A stretch of DNA of 64,000 bases, from contig VXBP01005599.1 of NCBI GenBank assembly GCA_013400115.1, forward strand, positions 1-64,000. The letters run 5' to 3'. Under the pieces are notes generated by a model. It was not told where the DNA came from, made no database searches, and saw nothing but the letters and a program-made list of their open reading frames with translations. The position numbers were made by a program, and so were the translations under genes. Every line of letters begins with the position of its first letter. Positions within the stretch are counted from its first letter, which is position 1. Below are positions 44,387 to 57,275 of the stretch, piece after piece. Origin of the DNA: Rhinopomastus cyanomelas (Eukaryota; Chordata; Aves; Bucerotiformes; Rhinopomastidae).

Positions 44387-46329
44387 GCTCATTTGGCAAC
44401 AACAGTGGCACATGACCTTGTTCCATAAACTACATATTTTCAATTAAAATTTATCTACCAAAGGTTTTTTCAACTATTAAAAAATCTGCAGCTCAATGAT
44501 GTGTCTGAGAACACATTCTGTTATTTGCAAGCCATTAAAATCACTGGTCCAGATGCTTCCTGCCATTTTTTTGCCATATACATGAAGCAAAGTCACTGCA
44601 GGCAAGGGAATCATCCCACTTCTGTATTGATGAAATTGAGACCTGAATCCAACTCATTATTTGTTATTAGCAAACAGGAGGAGGAGGTCCCCTGCATTTT
44701 CAAAATAATGAACAGTGACAAGCACAGTGTTCCATAATACATTCATTTTAAATAGTTTATCCATGGCTGAAGAGCTGGAAGAAAATTAAGCTTTATCAAA
44801 CATCCTATTTATGCCTTCCAAACTAGAATTAATAGCCTGTCATTTTCCTCATTCAGCTCTTTCAATTCTGTGCTTATGGAACAGTAGTTTTCCAACATGT
44901 TTCTTCCAGCGTGGGCTTCTGATTGTGTGCTGCACTCAAAGCCTCTTCATCTTGGAAAGTTATTATTAATGCTTTGTGGGATGCTGGAGCTTCTGTTGAG
45001 TGTCTGCTAGATTTAGTGCTTGCTCAGACTGAAACTAGGAACACTCAGCAGGTAGGGCATCTGCCCCGAAAGCTGCAACAGCATCACATGCAAATTCTAA
45101 TGACTCGTTATAAACTTGCTGTGCCTCAAGAACACCACACATACTGGAGCTTGCTGCCTTTATATCAAGAACGTGAAAATGCTGCTTAAAAATCGGGTGA
45201 ATCACATGTTCCTGTAAACATCCCTATTTGTAGGAATGGAAGAGCAATTAAACTAGAGGCAAACCACACAACACTGATGAAAGAGAAAAGCATCTTGGAA
45301 CTTGAATGCACACAGATCTTTCCAAAAAGTCAAAACAAATACTCTTGGTTTTGTGCCAACAAGTGAATGTGGAAAGGGAAGTTTAAAAAATAAATCCATT
45401 TGTTTTTAACTAGAGACTGTGCATTACACAATATTGTGTGTTATGTTATATACACACGTTGTATGATGCTACACCACATCTAGTGGCCATATAGAATCTT
45501 TCACAGTACATACTTTCACCTCTTATATGACTAGGATTATTGCATTCTCCAGGTCTTCAACTCTGATATCTCAGGTCCTCCCTCATGTTATATTAAGGTT
45601 AAAGTCTAGGCAACCTGTTCCCATTCAGGGCCTTTCCCCTTTGCCACATTTGGAAGTGCAGTGGCGCATGCTGCAGGAGTTCGTGAGAGTGAGGTGATCC
45701 ATAGTCCACAACTGCAAGCAAAGGATTTAGAAAAACTTGGTAGTACCAAAAGGATTAATAGTGAAATAACAAGTGTGATAAACTCTTCAATCATAGAAGG
45801 TTCAATACTTAATAAAAAACAGAAAGGGAGTTTTATTGAATAGAAATCAAAGGGGCAGAGAGACACACATCTGCCTTATGCCTCCCTAGAACATCTTACG
45901 TCTAGCCTGAACTACATCCAGAAATACAGGACAACCATGAAGTCAAGATGACTTTTAAAAGCATTTGGCAAGAAAATCTCTTGTTGGAAGCCAGGTCCTT
46001 CAACTCTCCAGATGAAAAGGGTTAAATTCTGACAGAACACCTTCTGCATGCTTATTCAAAATACATAGGAGTAACTACAGCTTTGCAAGGTGATGATTTC
46101 TCAGTTGTACCCACCAAAACATAGGGCAGAAAAAAACATTACCCTAAAATTATGATCTTTGAGGCAGCTTACACAGAGCAGAGGTTTGGAAGTGAGGTGC
46201 TAGTCCTTGAAGCACCATTTACAACAGTTTATCAGCAGGCTATCCTTTCTGACTCTGTCCTTCACTGAGAAGCTGATATCATCACAGCTGCTGATAATAA
46301 CAGAAATCTTTACAACTTGGTGGTCTCTT
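44387..46329. other. unique; one unassigned 88-codon open frame
   Basis: The plus frame at 44923-45189 (MCAALKASSSWKVIINALWD and on, ending LPLYQERENAA) is coherent in composition but matches no family I recognise and has no visible splice context worth naming. On the minus strand, AATAAA near 45830 could be a poly(A) signal. Neither is enough to call a gene. Confidence 0.3.
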
Positions 46330-46614
46330 CTCTCAAATTACTAATGATAAGATGAGGTGAAATGGCCTCAAGTTACTTCAGGGGAGGTTTAGATTGGATC
46401 TTAGGAAGAAATTCTTTCCTGAGAGAGTGGTTTGGCACCAGAACAGGCTGGCAAGGGAAGTGGTGGAGTCACCATCCCTGGAGGTGTTTAAAAAACAAGT
46501 AGCTAGAGCACTTGAGGTCATGGTCTAGGGGTTATGAAGATGTTGAGATGAGCGCTGGACTTGATGATCCTGGAGGTCCTTTCCAGCCATGATGATTCTA
46601 TGGTTCTATAGAAT
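46330..46614 (+). mobile_element. CR1 LINE 3' end, plus strand
   Basis: Ends CATGATGATTCTATGGTTCT after a 3' UTR with GCTGGACTTGATGATCCTGG. It includes ORF2 C-terminal codons near 46370-46440 but no open frame. Confidence 0.9.
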
Positions 46615-47499
46615 GAGAACATTTGGCCACAAATTCTCACAGATGAATGGTGGAATGAAACAGCATCTCTCATGCTCCCATCAAGCTTCCCACACAGCAG
46701 AGCAAGTGTGAGGACATTGAGACTGCTGCCTGCTGCACTGGTGTGTCTTAATAAATGCACAGCCTGGGACAGAGACAGTTACAGGGTGTTAAAAAAGTGA
46801 AATAGTATAGACACTGCTCTATATAGAAATACTGGCTAGTAAATAACTGAGACAGATAACAACAGCACCTCAACACTGGTCTTGCTGGTGGTTAGCATCA
46901 CTGAAACAACCACACCTTTTGACATCCCAGTGAAGGTCATTTACCAGCATGTAGTAGAATAAACCACCTCTTAGGGCTTTCACAGCTACTTTGTGCTCAT
47001 TGAAAAGTGCCTCTTCCCAGCGGAGCTGCCTGCATGCCAGCACAAACACAGTCAGCAAAATTACAGTGCACACAATGATAAATCCACTGTCACCTCAAGG
47101 AAGATTTTTAGCAAACATTCCCTTTCATGCATTAATCCAATGTTTCCTTCAAACAAAGTTGTGATCCATTTGTCTATTGGCTTTTCCCATCTAAATTCCT
47201 CTGAATAAGCTGTGCACCAGATAAGAACTGACAATGAGCAGACATCAAAAGTCATTGAGTCCTCCAGACTGCTTAACTCTTGAGCAGCAGGAACAGCAAA
47301 GATGATGTGTGGATACTCTGGGCAGCAGTTAGTGCTTCTAAGAAAATGTCCGGCTCAAACAAACTTTGCCAAAGAAATAAAGGTTAAAAACAAGAGAGGA
47401 AGGCAAAAACCAGCGCTCTATTGCTTTCTGGGGAGAGGAAGAGATTGCTTATAGATCATAAGAACAGGAGTGAATACTTGAATACTGGGCAATGAAAAG
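46615..47499. other. unique sequence, nothing recognised
   Basis: Open frames at 46870-47255 overlap on both strands and are not convincing. Confidence 0.45.
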
Positions 47500-47504
47500 A
47501 TACT
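47500..47504. repeat. 5-bp target site duplication, left
   Basis: ATACT directly before the TG end of the solo LTR, matching 48972-48976. Confidence 0.8.
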
Positions 47505-48971
47505 TGTGATGGGTTCAAGACCACAATTTAAGGTAAAGGAAAAGAAAGCAAAGCAGTTAGGTCTCTATGAGATCTCAGATAAATTTGCCAAACAACAGAT
47601 AGATTAGGGAAAATGGAAAAGGGTTTATTAACTCTATAACTGTACACAGAAAGGAAGAAAAGGTTAAGCAAGTTGGTGCACACAAACTAGAAACCGTGTC
47701 ACAAATGTCATCACACATTCTGAGAAAAATACAGTGGGAGGTCACTATCGTATTGGTCCTTGGGTCTACTTTCACGTTAGAGATCTGGGGGAAAAAAGTA
47801 TGTCAGTCAAGTAGAGACGAGTACCACCATGCTCTCTATTACTCATGCATCACCCCCAATCTGCGGTACAGCGAGACCCAAACTGTTTGCAGACGGGTGA
47901 ATTCTTCAGTTCTTCAGCGTAGCTTCTCCAGCTCAATGCTCTTGGGGTGGCCTGATTCCTCAGCACCTAAACTGCATCCCTTGGTGCAGGAGACATGCGT
48001 TTCAAACAAAGAACCCAGACTCTGTCTTTCATGCCCAAGGTTTAAGGATTCTCAAGTCCTTCTGCTTTCTTCAACTAAGCACAAAGGAATTCTGCCCCAA
48101 TACTTAAGCACCCCCAGTTTTTTGTCAGCGTAAGAAATTACAGTCTCTCTTCCTGCTGATCAGTCTCTAAAAGGGCAGTGAGTAGCTGCATGGCCCCAGC
48201 CATGCGTGGTGTCCAAGATGGAGACCGACCGCATGGCTGCATCAGCAGGGCCGCACCCCACACTCTGCACATGGCCGAGACGGTTTTCCAGGACCCTCTC
48301 CTCTCCTCACTCCTCCTGTCTCAGCCTCAGGAGAAGGAGTACTCAGAGGAGTACCCCATCTCACTGTGTTGCTGAAGGACTGGTCTGTGGAGGGGGATAA
48401 TGATGGTAAATCTGCACCAAAGTCTTGCTTCTCCGGTCCGTGGCCAGGATTGTGCAGTGTCAAGTCTGGGCCGGGGCAAGCTTCATGGAGCTGCTGCATC
48501 TCGTCCCCATGGCGGTGGGGCCACAGGGGTGGGACCAGGGTCCTCCAGGAGCCAGTGGAAGCCGTGGACAGTCACGGCCAGTACCGGGCCATCCTCTTCA
48601 ACCCTGCCGTTTACAGGAGCGGAGTGAACACAGCAAACACCCTCCTTCCCATTTCTGATGGGGAAAATGGGGGACGAAGCTGCTGAAAGCCACGGCCAAG
48701 CTGCCTTCCCCACTCCCACCACCCCAGGAATGGAGGGGGGTGGGAGGTGTGTGCTGGGCTGAAAGCCCTCAGCCCCAATAGAGCGAACAAAGATCCCAGT
48801 CCGCTTTTATGGGGTGGCCTAGCTACGCCCTTTTGGGGCAGGTCTTTGGACAGTGTCACCTCCCCCAGGGCAGTCGGAGGAGGGGTCCTCTGAGAATAAC
48901 ATAACTTTTTGTTCTTCATGAAAGCACAAATCTGCACATCTGAAAATTCTGGTAATTTTCAAACTGCAACA
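47505..48971 (-). mobile_element. complete solo LTR, ERVL-like, 1,467 bp
   Basis: On the minus strand it runs from TGTTGCAGTTTG (48971) to GAACCCATCACA (47505), so it has TG...CA ends and is flanked by a perfect 5-base duplication ATACT. The 5' (right) portion, about 48281-48971, aligns with 22344-22985 of the ERVL 5' LTR, including a CATAAAAGC TATA-like box near 48803-48811 and the hairpin-like GGGCTTTCAGCCC. The 3' (left) portion, 47505-48280, is unrelated to that LTR and has its own poly(A) signal (AATAAA on the minus strand near 47627) and a CTTTTTTCCCCCAG acceptor-like site near 47788-47801. As a solo LTR it is the scar of LTR-LTR recombination. Open frames across it (47696-48937) are by-products of its GC-rich text. 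Confidence 0.85.
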
Positions 48972-48976
48972 ATACT
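48972..48976. repeat. 5-bp target site duplication, right
   Basis: ATACT directly after the LTR end, matching 47500-47504. Five bases is the length usual for ERVL-type integration. Confidence 0.8.
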
Positions 48977-50999
48977 AAATAAAGAAACCAGTCCACAAAG
49001 ATAATCTGGCATTAACCTGGAGGTGCCTGGACACAGCAAAAGAAGCAAGTGAACTAGAGGAGCAAACAGCAAGTGATTTAACTGTTCTATTTCTTCACCA
49101 CATCAGTGAAGATGTCATACAATAGTAAGGGCCACCCAACAACCACCAGTCTCCAGACACCACAGGATTCATTCTTCTCATGATCAAGAGATGTTATGGC
49201 ATCAGGAAGGCAGGCTGTTCGATGGAAGCATTGTGCTGGAACCAGAAACTATCTACACTGCCCCAGCCAGGGCACCCATGGGGCAATAGAGAAGCCCAAG
49301 ACATCAGGCATCTGCCTGAGGCAGGCTCGGACATGGGTCCAAGGATAGGCCTCATTCAGTGAGACTCTGGTGCAGGAAGAACAGGGCTACTGGGGGAGCT
49401 GGAGATCAGCTCTGCTGTGACATTACTGCAGTAGGACTTGCTGGCCTGAAGAGTCCTGAGATGGGGTCCAACCATGAAAACCCTGAAAAGAGCTCTTAAT
49501 AGCAACAGTAATGAAAGCATTTGGGACAAAACTTGATCAAGTGAGGACACACACCAAGGCACCACAGGCAGGGCTGGCAGGAGATTCAGTTCTGTAGGTG
49601 TACATTTGGATTATTCAAAGTAAACATTAACCAAGCCACAGAATTGTCTAGAAGCTGTGGACATCAAGCAGCATTGCATCTAGGCCTTTGAGAAGAGGTG
49701 TATAAAACTCTTTTCAATCACTACGCCATCTCCATAACTAGGAGATAGTTTAAACCTTTGTTTACTCTGTCAGTTCTCCATTTCTTTCTCTGGAGGTCAG
49801 AATGAAAGCCAGGCACTTGTATCTTCCTGGAATTATTTATGAAAATGTATTTTGTGATTTACTGTAATGTCTCGCTGACTCTTCTTTATCCAGAAAACAC
49901 CTGACATTTCAAGCCAGCAGCCCATGATACTCACATAGATCCAGAATCTATTTCAGATAGTCACACAGATCGAGGATCTATTTCATACAACAAAAATTGT
50001 CTTTCTCCTTAATTTCACAGCATTTAACAGGAGATAGTGAGGGTGGATACTGACAACTTGACTGACTACTTCTGCTCCCAGCAAGACCAACCAAAATTTG
50101 GATCCTAAGGTTACAAAACTAGCAGGTTGCTTATCTCCCAAGTCCCAGTGTATGTCTTGCCAGTAGCCTAATGCCCAGTAAGGGAAAAAATTCCAGTTAT
50201 TGAAAGTAATACTGTTTTTTGTAGAAAATATAAACTTAACTGAAACCAAAACAATATGCTCTGCTTTTATGAAAATATGTCTGGCACTAAGAAAAGGAAA
50301 GACAACAAAACCAATGGGAAGAAATGGGCAAAATCATAACTGTTTGAGTGGTTCACCATGATAAACTGTTCTTTAAATGAGGCTGTTCTTTAAATGAGGC
50401 AATCTGTTCATTGCAGGAAAGCTTCCTGAAATTCAAGTGTTCTCTTCTAATAGCAATCACCACCAGCATCACTAAGCTTCAGTAATTTCCTTTCTTCTGG
50501 CCCCTGTTCTTTTTTATAAGAGGCATTTCTATAGCCTAGAACATAAAACACTTAAAACTTGGGAAATTCTAGTACCAGTTTCCATGAGGCAATAGAACAA
50601 GCTGTTGTGATAACCACAATAGCTAATCATGCCACAATAAAAATCACATTCAGTAAGCAGTATAATTTCACAGCACCATAAAATCAGATACAAACACAAG
50701 CTCCCTACTTCATGTTCTTTTTTTTTTCCCCCCTACCTCTTACTGTTTCCAGCTAGCATCCTCCCTGGTGGCTTCCAGCAGCACTCAACAATAACATGAA
50801 ATGACAATGACATTGCCACACATTAACAGGCCAGGCCAAATCACTGTATTCAGAGAAGATGACCCCAGAAATACTACCTCCAGTGACAGAAAAGTACTGA
50901 TGGTTACTTTCCTAAAGAGTCAGTTAACCAGTTTCTTTTCCAGCTATAAAAGAGTTTCTAGAGAGCAGAAGACTAATAGTTTTATGAGGACAGCATAGA
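48977..50999. other. unique sequence, nothing recognised
   Basis: No supported feature. Pyrimidine run at about 50717-50735. Confidence 0.45.
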
Positions 51000-51165
51000 T
51001 AGAATCATGAACTCATAGAATCTTTCAGGTTGGAAAAGACCTATAAGATCATCAGGTCCAACCATTAACCTAATTCTACCAAACACATAGCTAAACCATG
51101 TCCTTAATCTCCACATCTACACAACTCTTCAACACACCCAAGGATAAAGATTCAGTTCCTGTGGA
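51000..51165 (-). mobile_element. CR1 LINE 3' tip
   Basis: Begins TAGAATCATGAACTCATAGA and ends in diverged 3' UTR near GATAAAGATTCAGTTCC. Confidence 0.87.
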
Positions 51166-51326
51166 GTAATTTTAGTTTTTCAACAGAAAATTATGCATTT
51201 CAATATTTTTACTTTTGCCCCTTAAAACAAGAATAATTGTGGATTAGGGTTTGTGTACAAAGATGCTGTTTAAATAATACTGAGGAGGAAAAAGTGTTAA
51301 GTGGATGGTGGTATTGGAAACTCACT

Positions 51327-52080
51327 GATTCATAGAACATTAGGGATTGGAAGGGAACTCAAAAGACCATCTAGTCCAATCCCCCTGCAACAGCAGAATC
51401 ACCTAGATCCAGTCGCACTTCCTGTGGATTTTAAATGTCTCCAAAGAAGGAGACTCCACAACTCCCCTGGGCAGCTAATTCCAGTGCTCTGTGACCCTCA
51501 CCATGAATAAGTTCCTTGTCAGGTTGATGTGGAACCTCCTATGTTCCAGCTTACAAACATTGCCCCTTGTCCTGTCATTAGATGGCACTGAGAAGAGCCT
51601 GACTCCATCCTCCTGACACCCACCCTTCAAATATTTACCAACAATAATGAGGACACCCCTCAGTCTTCTCTTCTCCAAGCTAAAGAGACGCAGCTTCCTT
51701 AGCCTTTCCTCATAAGGGAGGTGTTCCACCTCCTTCATCATCATTGTTGCTCTGTGCTGGACTCTTTCCAGCAGCTCCACATCCCTCTTGAACTAAGGAG
51801 CCTAGAACTGGACACAATACTCCAGATGTGTCTCACCAGGGCAGAGTAGAGGGGGAGGAGAACCTCTCTTGATCTGCTAAACTTCACACTTCTGATCCAT
51901 CCCAGGATGCCGTTGGCCTTCTTAGCCACAAAGGTACATTGCTGGCTCATGGTCATGCTGTCCACCCGGACCCCTTTCTCCTACACTGCTATCCAACAGG
52001 TTGGTACCCAGTCTATACTGGTACCTGGAGTTATTCTTGTCTACATGCCAGAATCTACAGCTGCCCTTATTAATTTCCAG
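51327..52080 (-). mobile_element. CR1 LINE joined at its 5' end to the KPNB1 retrocopy
   Basis: Starts TGATTCATAGAACATTAGGG. Minus-strand text [20 protein letters not shown] then [17 protein letters not shown] (51475-51780) and [12 protein letters not shown] with [12 protein letters not shown] (51741-51965) is ORF2 C-terminus. CR1 similarity can be followed to CAGCTGCCCTTATTAATTTC at about 52060-52080, and the KPNB1 leader begins immediately after. There is no visible unique spacer between the two, and they point in opposite directions. Confidence 0.9.
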
Positions 52081-52819
52081 TGGGGTAGGCCCCAGTCCTC
52101 AGCCCTCCCTCCTCTGGCCCACCCCATTTTTCCCTCCCCCTCTTCCCCTTCTTTCCCCTCCCGCCTGCCTGCCAGTGCCAGAGCTGTCATGCTGCTGCCA
52201 TGGAGCTCATCACCATCCTGGAGAAGATGGTCTATCTGGACCACTCTAAGCTTGAGGTAGAACAGAAGTTTGTGGAGTAGGCAGCAATCAAGAACTGGCC
52301 AACCTTCCTGGTCGAACTCTCTAGAATGTTAGCACACCCCAGCAACAGCCAAGATGCCCGTGTGGCAGCTGGCTTGCAGATCAAGAACTCGCTGACCTAC
52401 AAGGACCCTGACATCAAGGCCCAGTAACAGCAGAGATGGCTGGCGATCAACGCCAATGCCCGCAAAGAAGTCAAGAACTACATTTTGCAGATACTGGGTC
52501 CAGAAAGGTACAGGCCCAGCTCAGCCTCCCAGTGTATGGCCGGCATCTCCTGCGCAGAGATTCCCATGAACCAGTGGCCTGAGCTCATTCCCCAGTTGGT
52601 AGCAAATGTTACGAATCAGTACAGTACTTAGCACATGAAAGAGTCGATGTTGGAGGCCACTGGCTACATCTGTCAGGATATCAATCCAGAGCAACTTCAG
52701 CACAAATCCAATGAGATCCTGACGGGCATCATCCAGGGAATGAGAAAGGAAGAGCCCAGCAACAATGTGAAGTTAGCAGCTACCAATGCACTCCTCAACT
52801 TTCTGGAATTCAGCAAACT
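52081..52819 (+). pseudogene. KPNB1: processed pseudogene of importin subunit beta-1, 5' part only
   Basis: KPNB1 encodes importin beta, the HEAT-repeat carrier that docks cargo-importin alpha complexes at the nuclear pore. This copy begins with a GC-rich leader of about 120 bases and an ATG at 52200 (MELITILEK). It then reads in one frame with no indel for about 206 codons of the roughly 876 in the vertebrate protein: for example [42 protein letters not shown] and [20 protein letters not shown]. Codons from what are several exons in the normal gene follow each other without introns, so it came from spliced mRNA. In-frame stops lie at 52278 (TAG), 52425 (TAA) and 52629 (TAG), so it cannot encode the protein. 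It ends at about 52819 after EFSK, with no poly(A) and no 3' half. Having the 5' end but not the 3' end is the reverse of ordinary LINE-made retrocopies. Confidence 0.93.
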
Positions 52820-53411
52820 CATGGCTTGGACTACGTAGTCCTTCTATCCTTTACTAGTGCAGACTCATCAGTTAGATTTATGTGAAGTGACAGTGGCATT
52901 AGAGGGATTCTTCTTACCTGTAAGGTCAATACGAAGATTCAAGGAAGTAGCAATATGTTTCCTTAATCTGACAGGATTTTCCAGTTAAATAATACATAAA
53001 TATTTGGTCATTCCCAAGAAGAATCTCTAAATATTAATTTCATTCAATAGATTGTTTTCCATTGATCCCAGAGCAAAATACAGACTCTCTTCTGAGAGCA
53101 AATAAACCTCAGACTTCCAGAAGAGCAGAGATATCTCAGAATATGTGCAGTTCCTCCTTCTTTATAGGAAGTATTTGGATCCACAATCTACAATACCAGC
53201 AGCAACCCTACCCAAAGTAGAGTTGCTCTCTTTCTGTTATTCTTTAAGTATATCACATAGTGTTCAGAAGCTCCCAACAACAAACCCTCAGGAAAGTTCC
53301 ACATTATATTCATGCCAGAAGGACAATAGAGTCCACGCACAGTTCTATTCAATTGCAGTCACACATTTTAATTCTAGTATTTCACAAGAAAGCTAACACT
53401 TCACTGAGGGA
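52820..53411. other. unique sequence, nothing recognised
   Basis: No continuation of KPNB1 and no other feature seen. Confidence 0.5.
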
Positions 53412-53712
53412 AGAATCATAGAGTCATCACAGCTGGAAATGACCTCCAGGATCATCAAGTCCAGCCCTTATCCCAACATCTTCATGACCCTTAGACCATG
53501 ACCTCAAGTGCTCCAGCTACTAATATTTTAAACACCTCCAGGAATGGTGACTCCACCACTTCCCTGGGCAGCCTGTTCTGGTGTCCAGCCACTCTCTCAG
53601 CAAAGAACTTCTTCCTAAGGTCCAATCTAAACCTCTCCTGATGCCATTTCCTCTCATCCTATCATTAGTAATTTGAGAGAAGAGACCAGCTACAGAGAGG
53701 GAGCAATGAGAA
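53412..53712 (-). mobile_element. CR1 LINE 3' end
   Basis: Begins AGAATCATAGAGTCATCACA, of the GTCCAGCCCTTATCCCAAC subfamily shared with 4928. A small deletion near 53690 removes text present in the 57276 copy. Confidence 0.87.
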
Positions 53713-56700
53713 TTACTGTTTCTTCATGGCTGGAACATTTCCATAATATGAAAGAATATCACCATGCCATTCATTCGTCAGTAATTGCCTACGTACAGCA
53801 GAAAATTCAGTAGGAGAAACCGGGGAAAAAAAAATTCCCCTTGAACACTCTCTTACTACAGTCTTACTCTTCTTACTACAGTCTACTTGAAGGGTTTAGA
53901 TGGAATCCAGAAGGAAAAAAATAGAGATATTTAATATTGGCATTGACATACTAATTACTTCATTTACAGTTACTGGATGAAGCTGGAGTCTTCTTCCAGC
54001 TGCCTTCCAGATCACAGGATGTACCTAGTTTGGTTAAAAAGTGGTTTTGAAGTAGCTCTTCCAAGTAACCTAGCTTACCATGCTTTGCTTCTTGAGCACC
54101 AACTTAAGTTGTAGCATGATTCACATCTTCTCTATCTCTGCTGCTGAATAGCAGAGCTACTTTTAAGAAGCTAAAGTCAAACAGGATTAAATCCACTGCT
54201 AAGGCCTTACAGTTACACCTGCATCAGCAACTAGCCTGGTGCTACAGGAGAGCACCTACAGAGCAAAACACTCAGTGCTGAGAAGCAGAATTTCACACTA
54301 CGTACATTTGAGGGCTTCTCCCAAAGGGAAGCAGTAGTTCAACGTTGCTATAGTTTTTCCCCACAAGCTGAAAAACCTTTAGCAGCTAGACTTTACAGAG
54401 GTGTCCTCCTGCAGCACATCTGGCACGTGAGTTTTATCACCAGTTTCCATAGCCCAAGCCTGTTTCATAATGAGAACCCCAATCAGTAGAAAACCCAGGA
54501 GGTTTAGCTTAAAAGCACATTCTCTGCCCAAACTGCTACCTGCTTTTGTACTTTGAAACATGACTTTGGGCTTGTTGACACATTGTCAGTTCCCTGTCAT
54601 CCAATCAATTGCAATCCCATTGGTAAACTGCCCACCCTCTGTATTGATGCTGAATTCTTGACCCTCGGTGCTAGAGTGCCTTTTATTGACCCAAGTGTGT
54701 TTTGAAGGAAGGCCAAGCACCAACTTCATTGCCACTTCTGTTCCCACCGAGGAAAATTCTTGGTGCTTCTATGGTTGGATCTGACACTTTCATGGTTATA
54801 CATGGACTTCTTCCCCTCCTGCTCCACAGACAACTGACTTAAGAGACAAACACCAATGGAACAACAATGCTGTCAAGAGTGAAAAGCTGTTGGCATGAGT
54901 AGAAGCGTGAAGCAGCCCAAGAATCCTATGTTCTCAAATGCACAGTTCTTGCCTTTGACCTTTACGAGATTTTCTTCCTATTCAGGTTTTAAAAGCTTCT
55001 GATTAATCTATGAACAAAACATTTTCATTTTCAATAGGAAATCCAGCCAAACACTGTAATGGAGCAAACTAAACTGAGAAGTACTCCCTGGGAGCAAAGT
55101 AAAGACTAATTAACAGACACTCTCAATCACCTGATGGTGGGTCTCACTAACAAATGTCACTGCTAAATCAGGAATCTATTGTTAGCACAAGCACATGATT
55201 GCATGAAAAACTCACATCTAACAAAGGAAACCACTGATCTTATAAAAGAAGATAAAGACCTGCTAATAATGAACCCAGCAATAATACCTGTATGCTACTG
55301 CTGTCTTGTCCAGCCAACTAATTTAAAGTTAACTTAGATCCGTCCCACTGCATAGTCACAGCAGCAACTGTGCCAAGGGAGACAACAGGAAATCAGAAGT
55401 CACAACTTTCTGGCTCCAGTTCCTTTCTGCTTTGAATTTGTCGCTACGTGACTGATGAAAAATGAATATTCCAGTTCTGTCTGAAAGCTTTTCATATATA
55501 ATAGACACACACCTCCACAACTCATGTGAAACAAAGCTTTAACTAGCTATTCTAAAGATTGAAAGGAAGATGAAATTAAATGAAAAAAGCTTTAATTCAG
55601 ATACCTGAGAGGCTTTACATCAGTTTCCCATTGATATTAGTGTATTACTCCAAACTGATGCTGATGCAAGATGCTAAGAAGACTGAGTCCAACAAACAGG
55701 AACAGAGCAAATAATATAAACAGAGGAGCTCTTCAGGCTGTCGATACAACTCCTAAATTTTCAGCACTACACATCATATATTGCTGCATTTATTTCTACT
55801 ACAAAACAGTTTCTAATGGGAAAAAAGGTCCCCTGTTAAACTAAACTAGAAATTTGAAAACAAAAATCTATTAAAAATGAGGAAAAAGCTAATCAGAGTT
55901 AAGAGGCAATTTGAGATCAACCCTTGACAATGTTTAGTTCTGAGGATTTTTGCTGAACTCCACCTTAAATTCTAAGCAAATTTTACAGGAATTTGTATTC
56001 AAGAATTTAGTGTTTTTATCAGCTTTGTCAGGCTACTGTGTTCCTGTTTTCACATAGTGCCAGAAAAAGTGCCAAAAAAGCTGGTACTTGCCTCTCATGC
56101 AATAAAATGCAATGAACTACTGCAGTAAGGTTTACTGAAATACCCAGTGAACACTTCCTGTCAACTTACTCCAAAATTGTGTAGAGCGTGTAGAGCATGT
56201 AGAGCGCTCTTCATCTAAGCTGGAATATCGCACTAAAGCTCTTGGCATCTTACTTAAATATTTTTCCTGATGGTCCTAATGTGTCCCAGAAGCCCTTTCT
56301 TGCCTCATACCAATGCAAAAAAGAAGCAGAAAAAAATCCTACCTTCAGCACTGTCATTCTGCTTCATGCTTCCCACAAAGACACGCATTGTTTTCAGTGA
56401 GCAGCACAAGTTTCAGCCAATAGTTGATCTGGAAAGCAAATGCAAAGCCATTAGTCCTTTATCTTCAGGCACTTTGTAATTAATTCCCTGCAGCTGTTAT
56501 TTGCAGCTTTTTTGTTTTGTTTACTAAGAGGAGCTGAGATTCAATATTTTTAGATAGTAAAGATTCAGCTGTACTTAAGTACTGTTGACAATTTTCAAGT
56601 AGCAAATGCATGACAAGGATGAAAAAATATTCATAACTTCAGAAAACACAGCCTCTAGATTAAATTCTGGAAGCTACATCTTATTACAAAACTATGAAGG

Positions 56701-57275
56701 TTAAACTGACCCAGGATTTTCATCTCAAATTCAGTATGGCCCGAGAAGACTAATTTGGAGAGCACAATTTGGTTTTAAATTTACATTAATTTAATAAAGC
56801 ACCCAGCTTTAACAGAAACTCTTCTACAATCAGTCCAAGGGCTGAAACATCTACCTGTAAACCACATCAAGTGTCACTAACAACATGACACATTCTGTGG
56901 TATTTGGTCACTGTGTGAAGTATTTGGATATTAAAACTTGACCTGCACACTCAATAGACAGTAATGCCTCACCCTTTTCCAAAAGCTTGACCTTATATCA
57001 AAGATTTATATATGTCATGAATAATTAGATGTATAAGACCTCAAACTTTCACTGAGGATTGGTGTACATGTCATCCAAGCTATTCTCCATTTTATGGCTT
57101 TTTTTTCAGGTCTTCTTTGTAGCATCATACTTCTCAAAGTGGTAGGGCTGTCAAATCATGTGTGATACCTCCCTTAGATATGCAGTGCTTCACAAAGTGC
57201 TGACATAAATTAGATCCAGAGAGATGAACAGTGCATAGCAGACACACACTAGAGGATGAAGTTTTAGAAAGGTGG
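53713..57275. other. unique sequence; one 9-bp triplicate
   Basis: At 56180-56206 a 9-base unit (TGTAGAGCG-like) is repeated three times. Otherwise unique AT-rich DNA with no supported gene, RNA or mobile element over 3.5 kb. Confidence 0.45.

Noticed and set aside
45600..45900. Minus-strand LTR suggested by AATAAA near 45830
   Set aside because: No TG...CA ends, target duplication or second copy found.
47696..48937. Cluster of open frames of 60-145 codons
   Set aside because: All fall inside the solo LTR, in competing frames on both strands, with no family features.
52200..52819. Functional KPNB1 exons or a working retrogene
   Set aside because: Three in-frame stop codons, no introns, and absence of three quarters of the protein.
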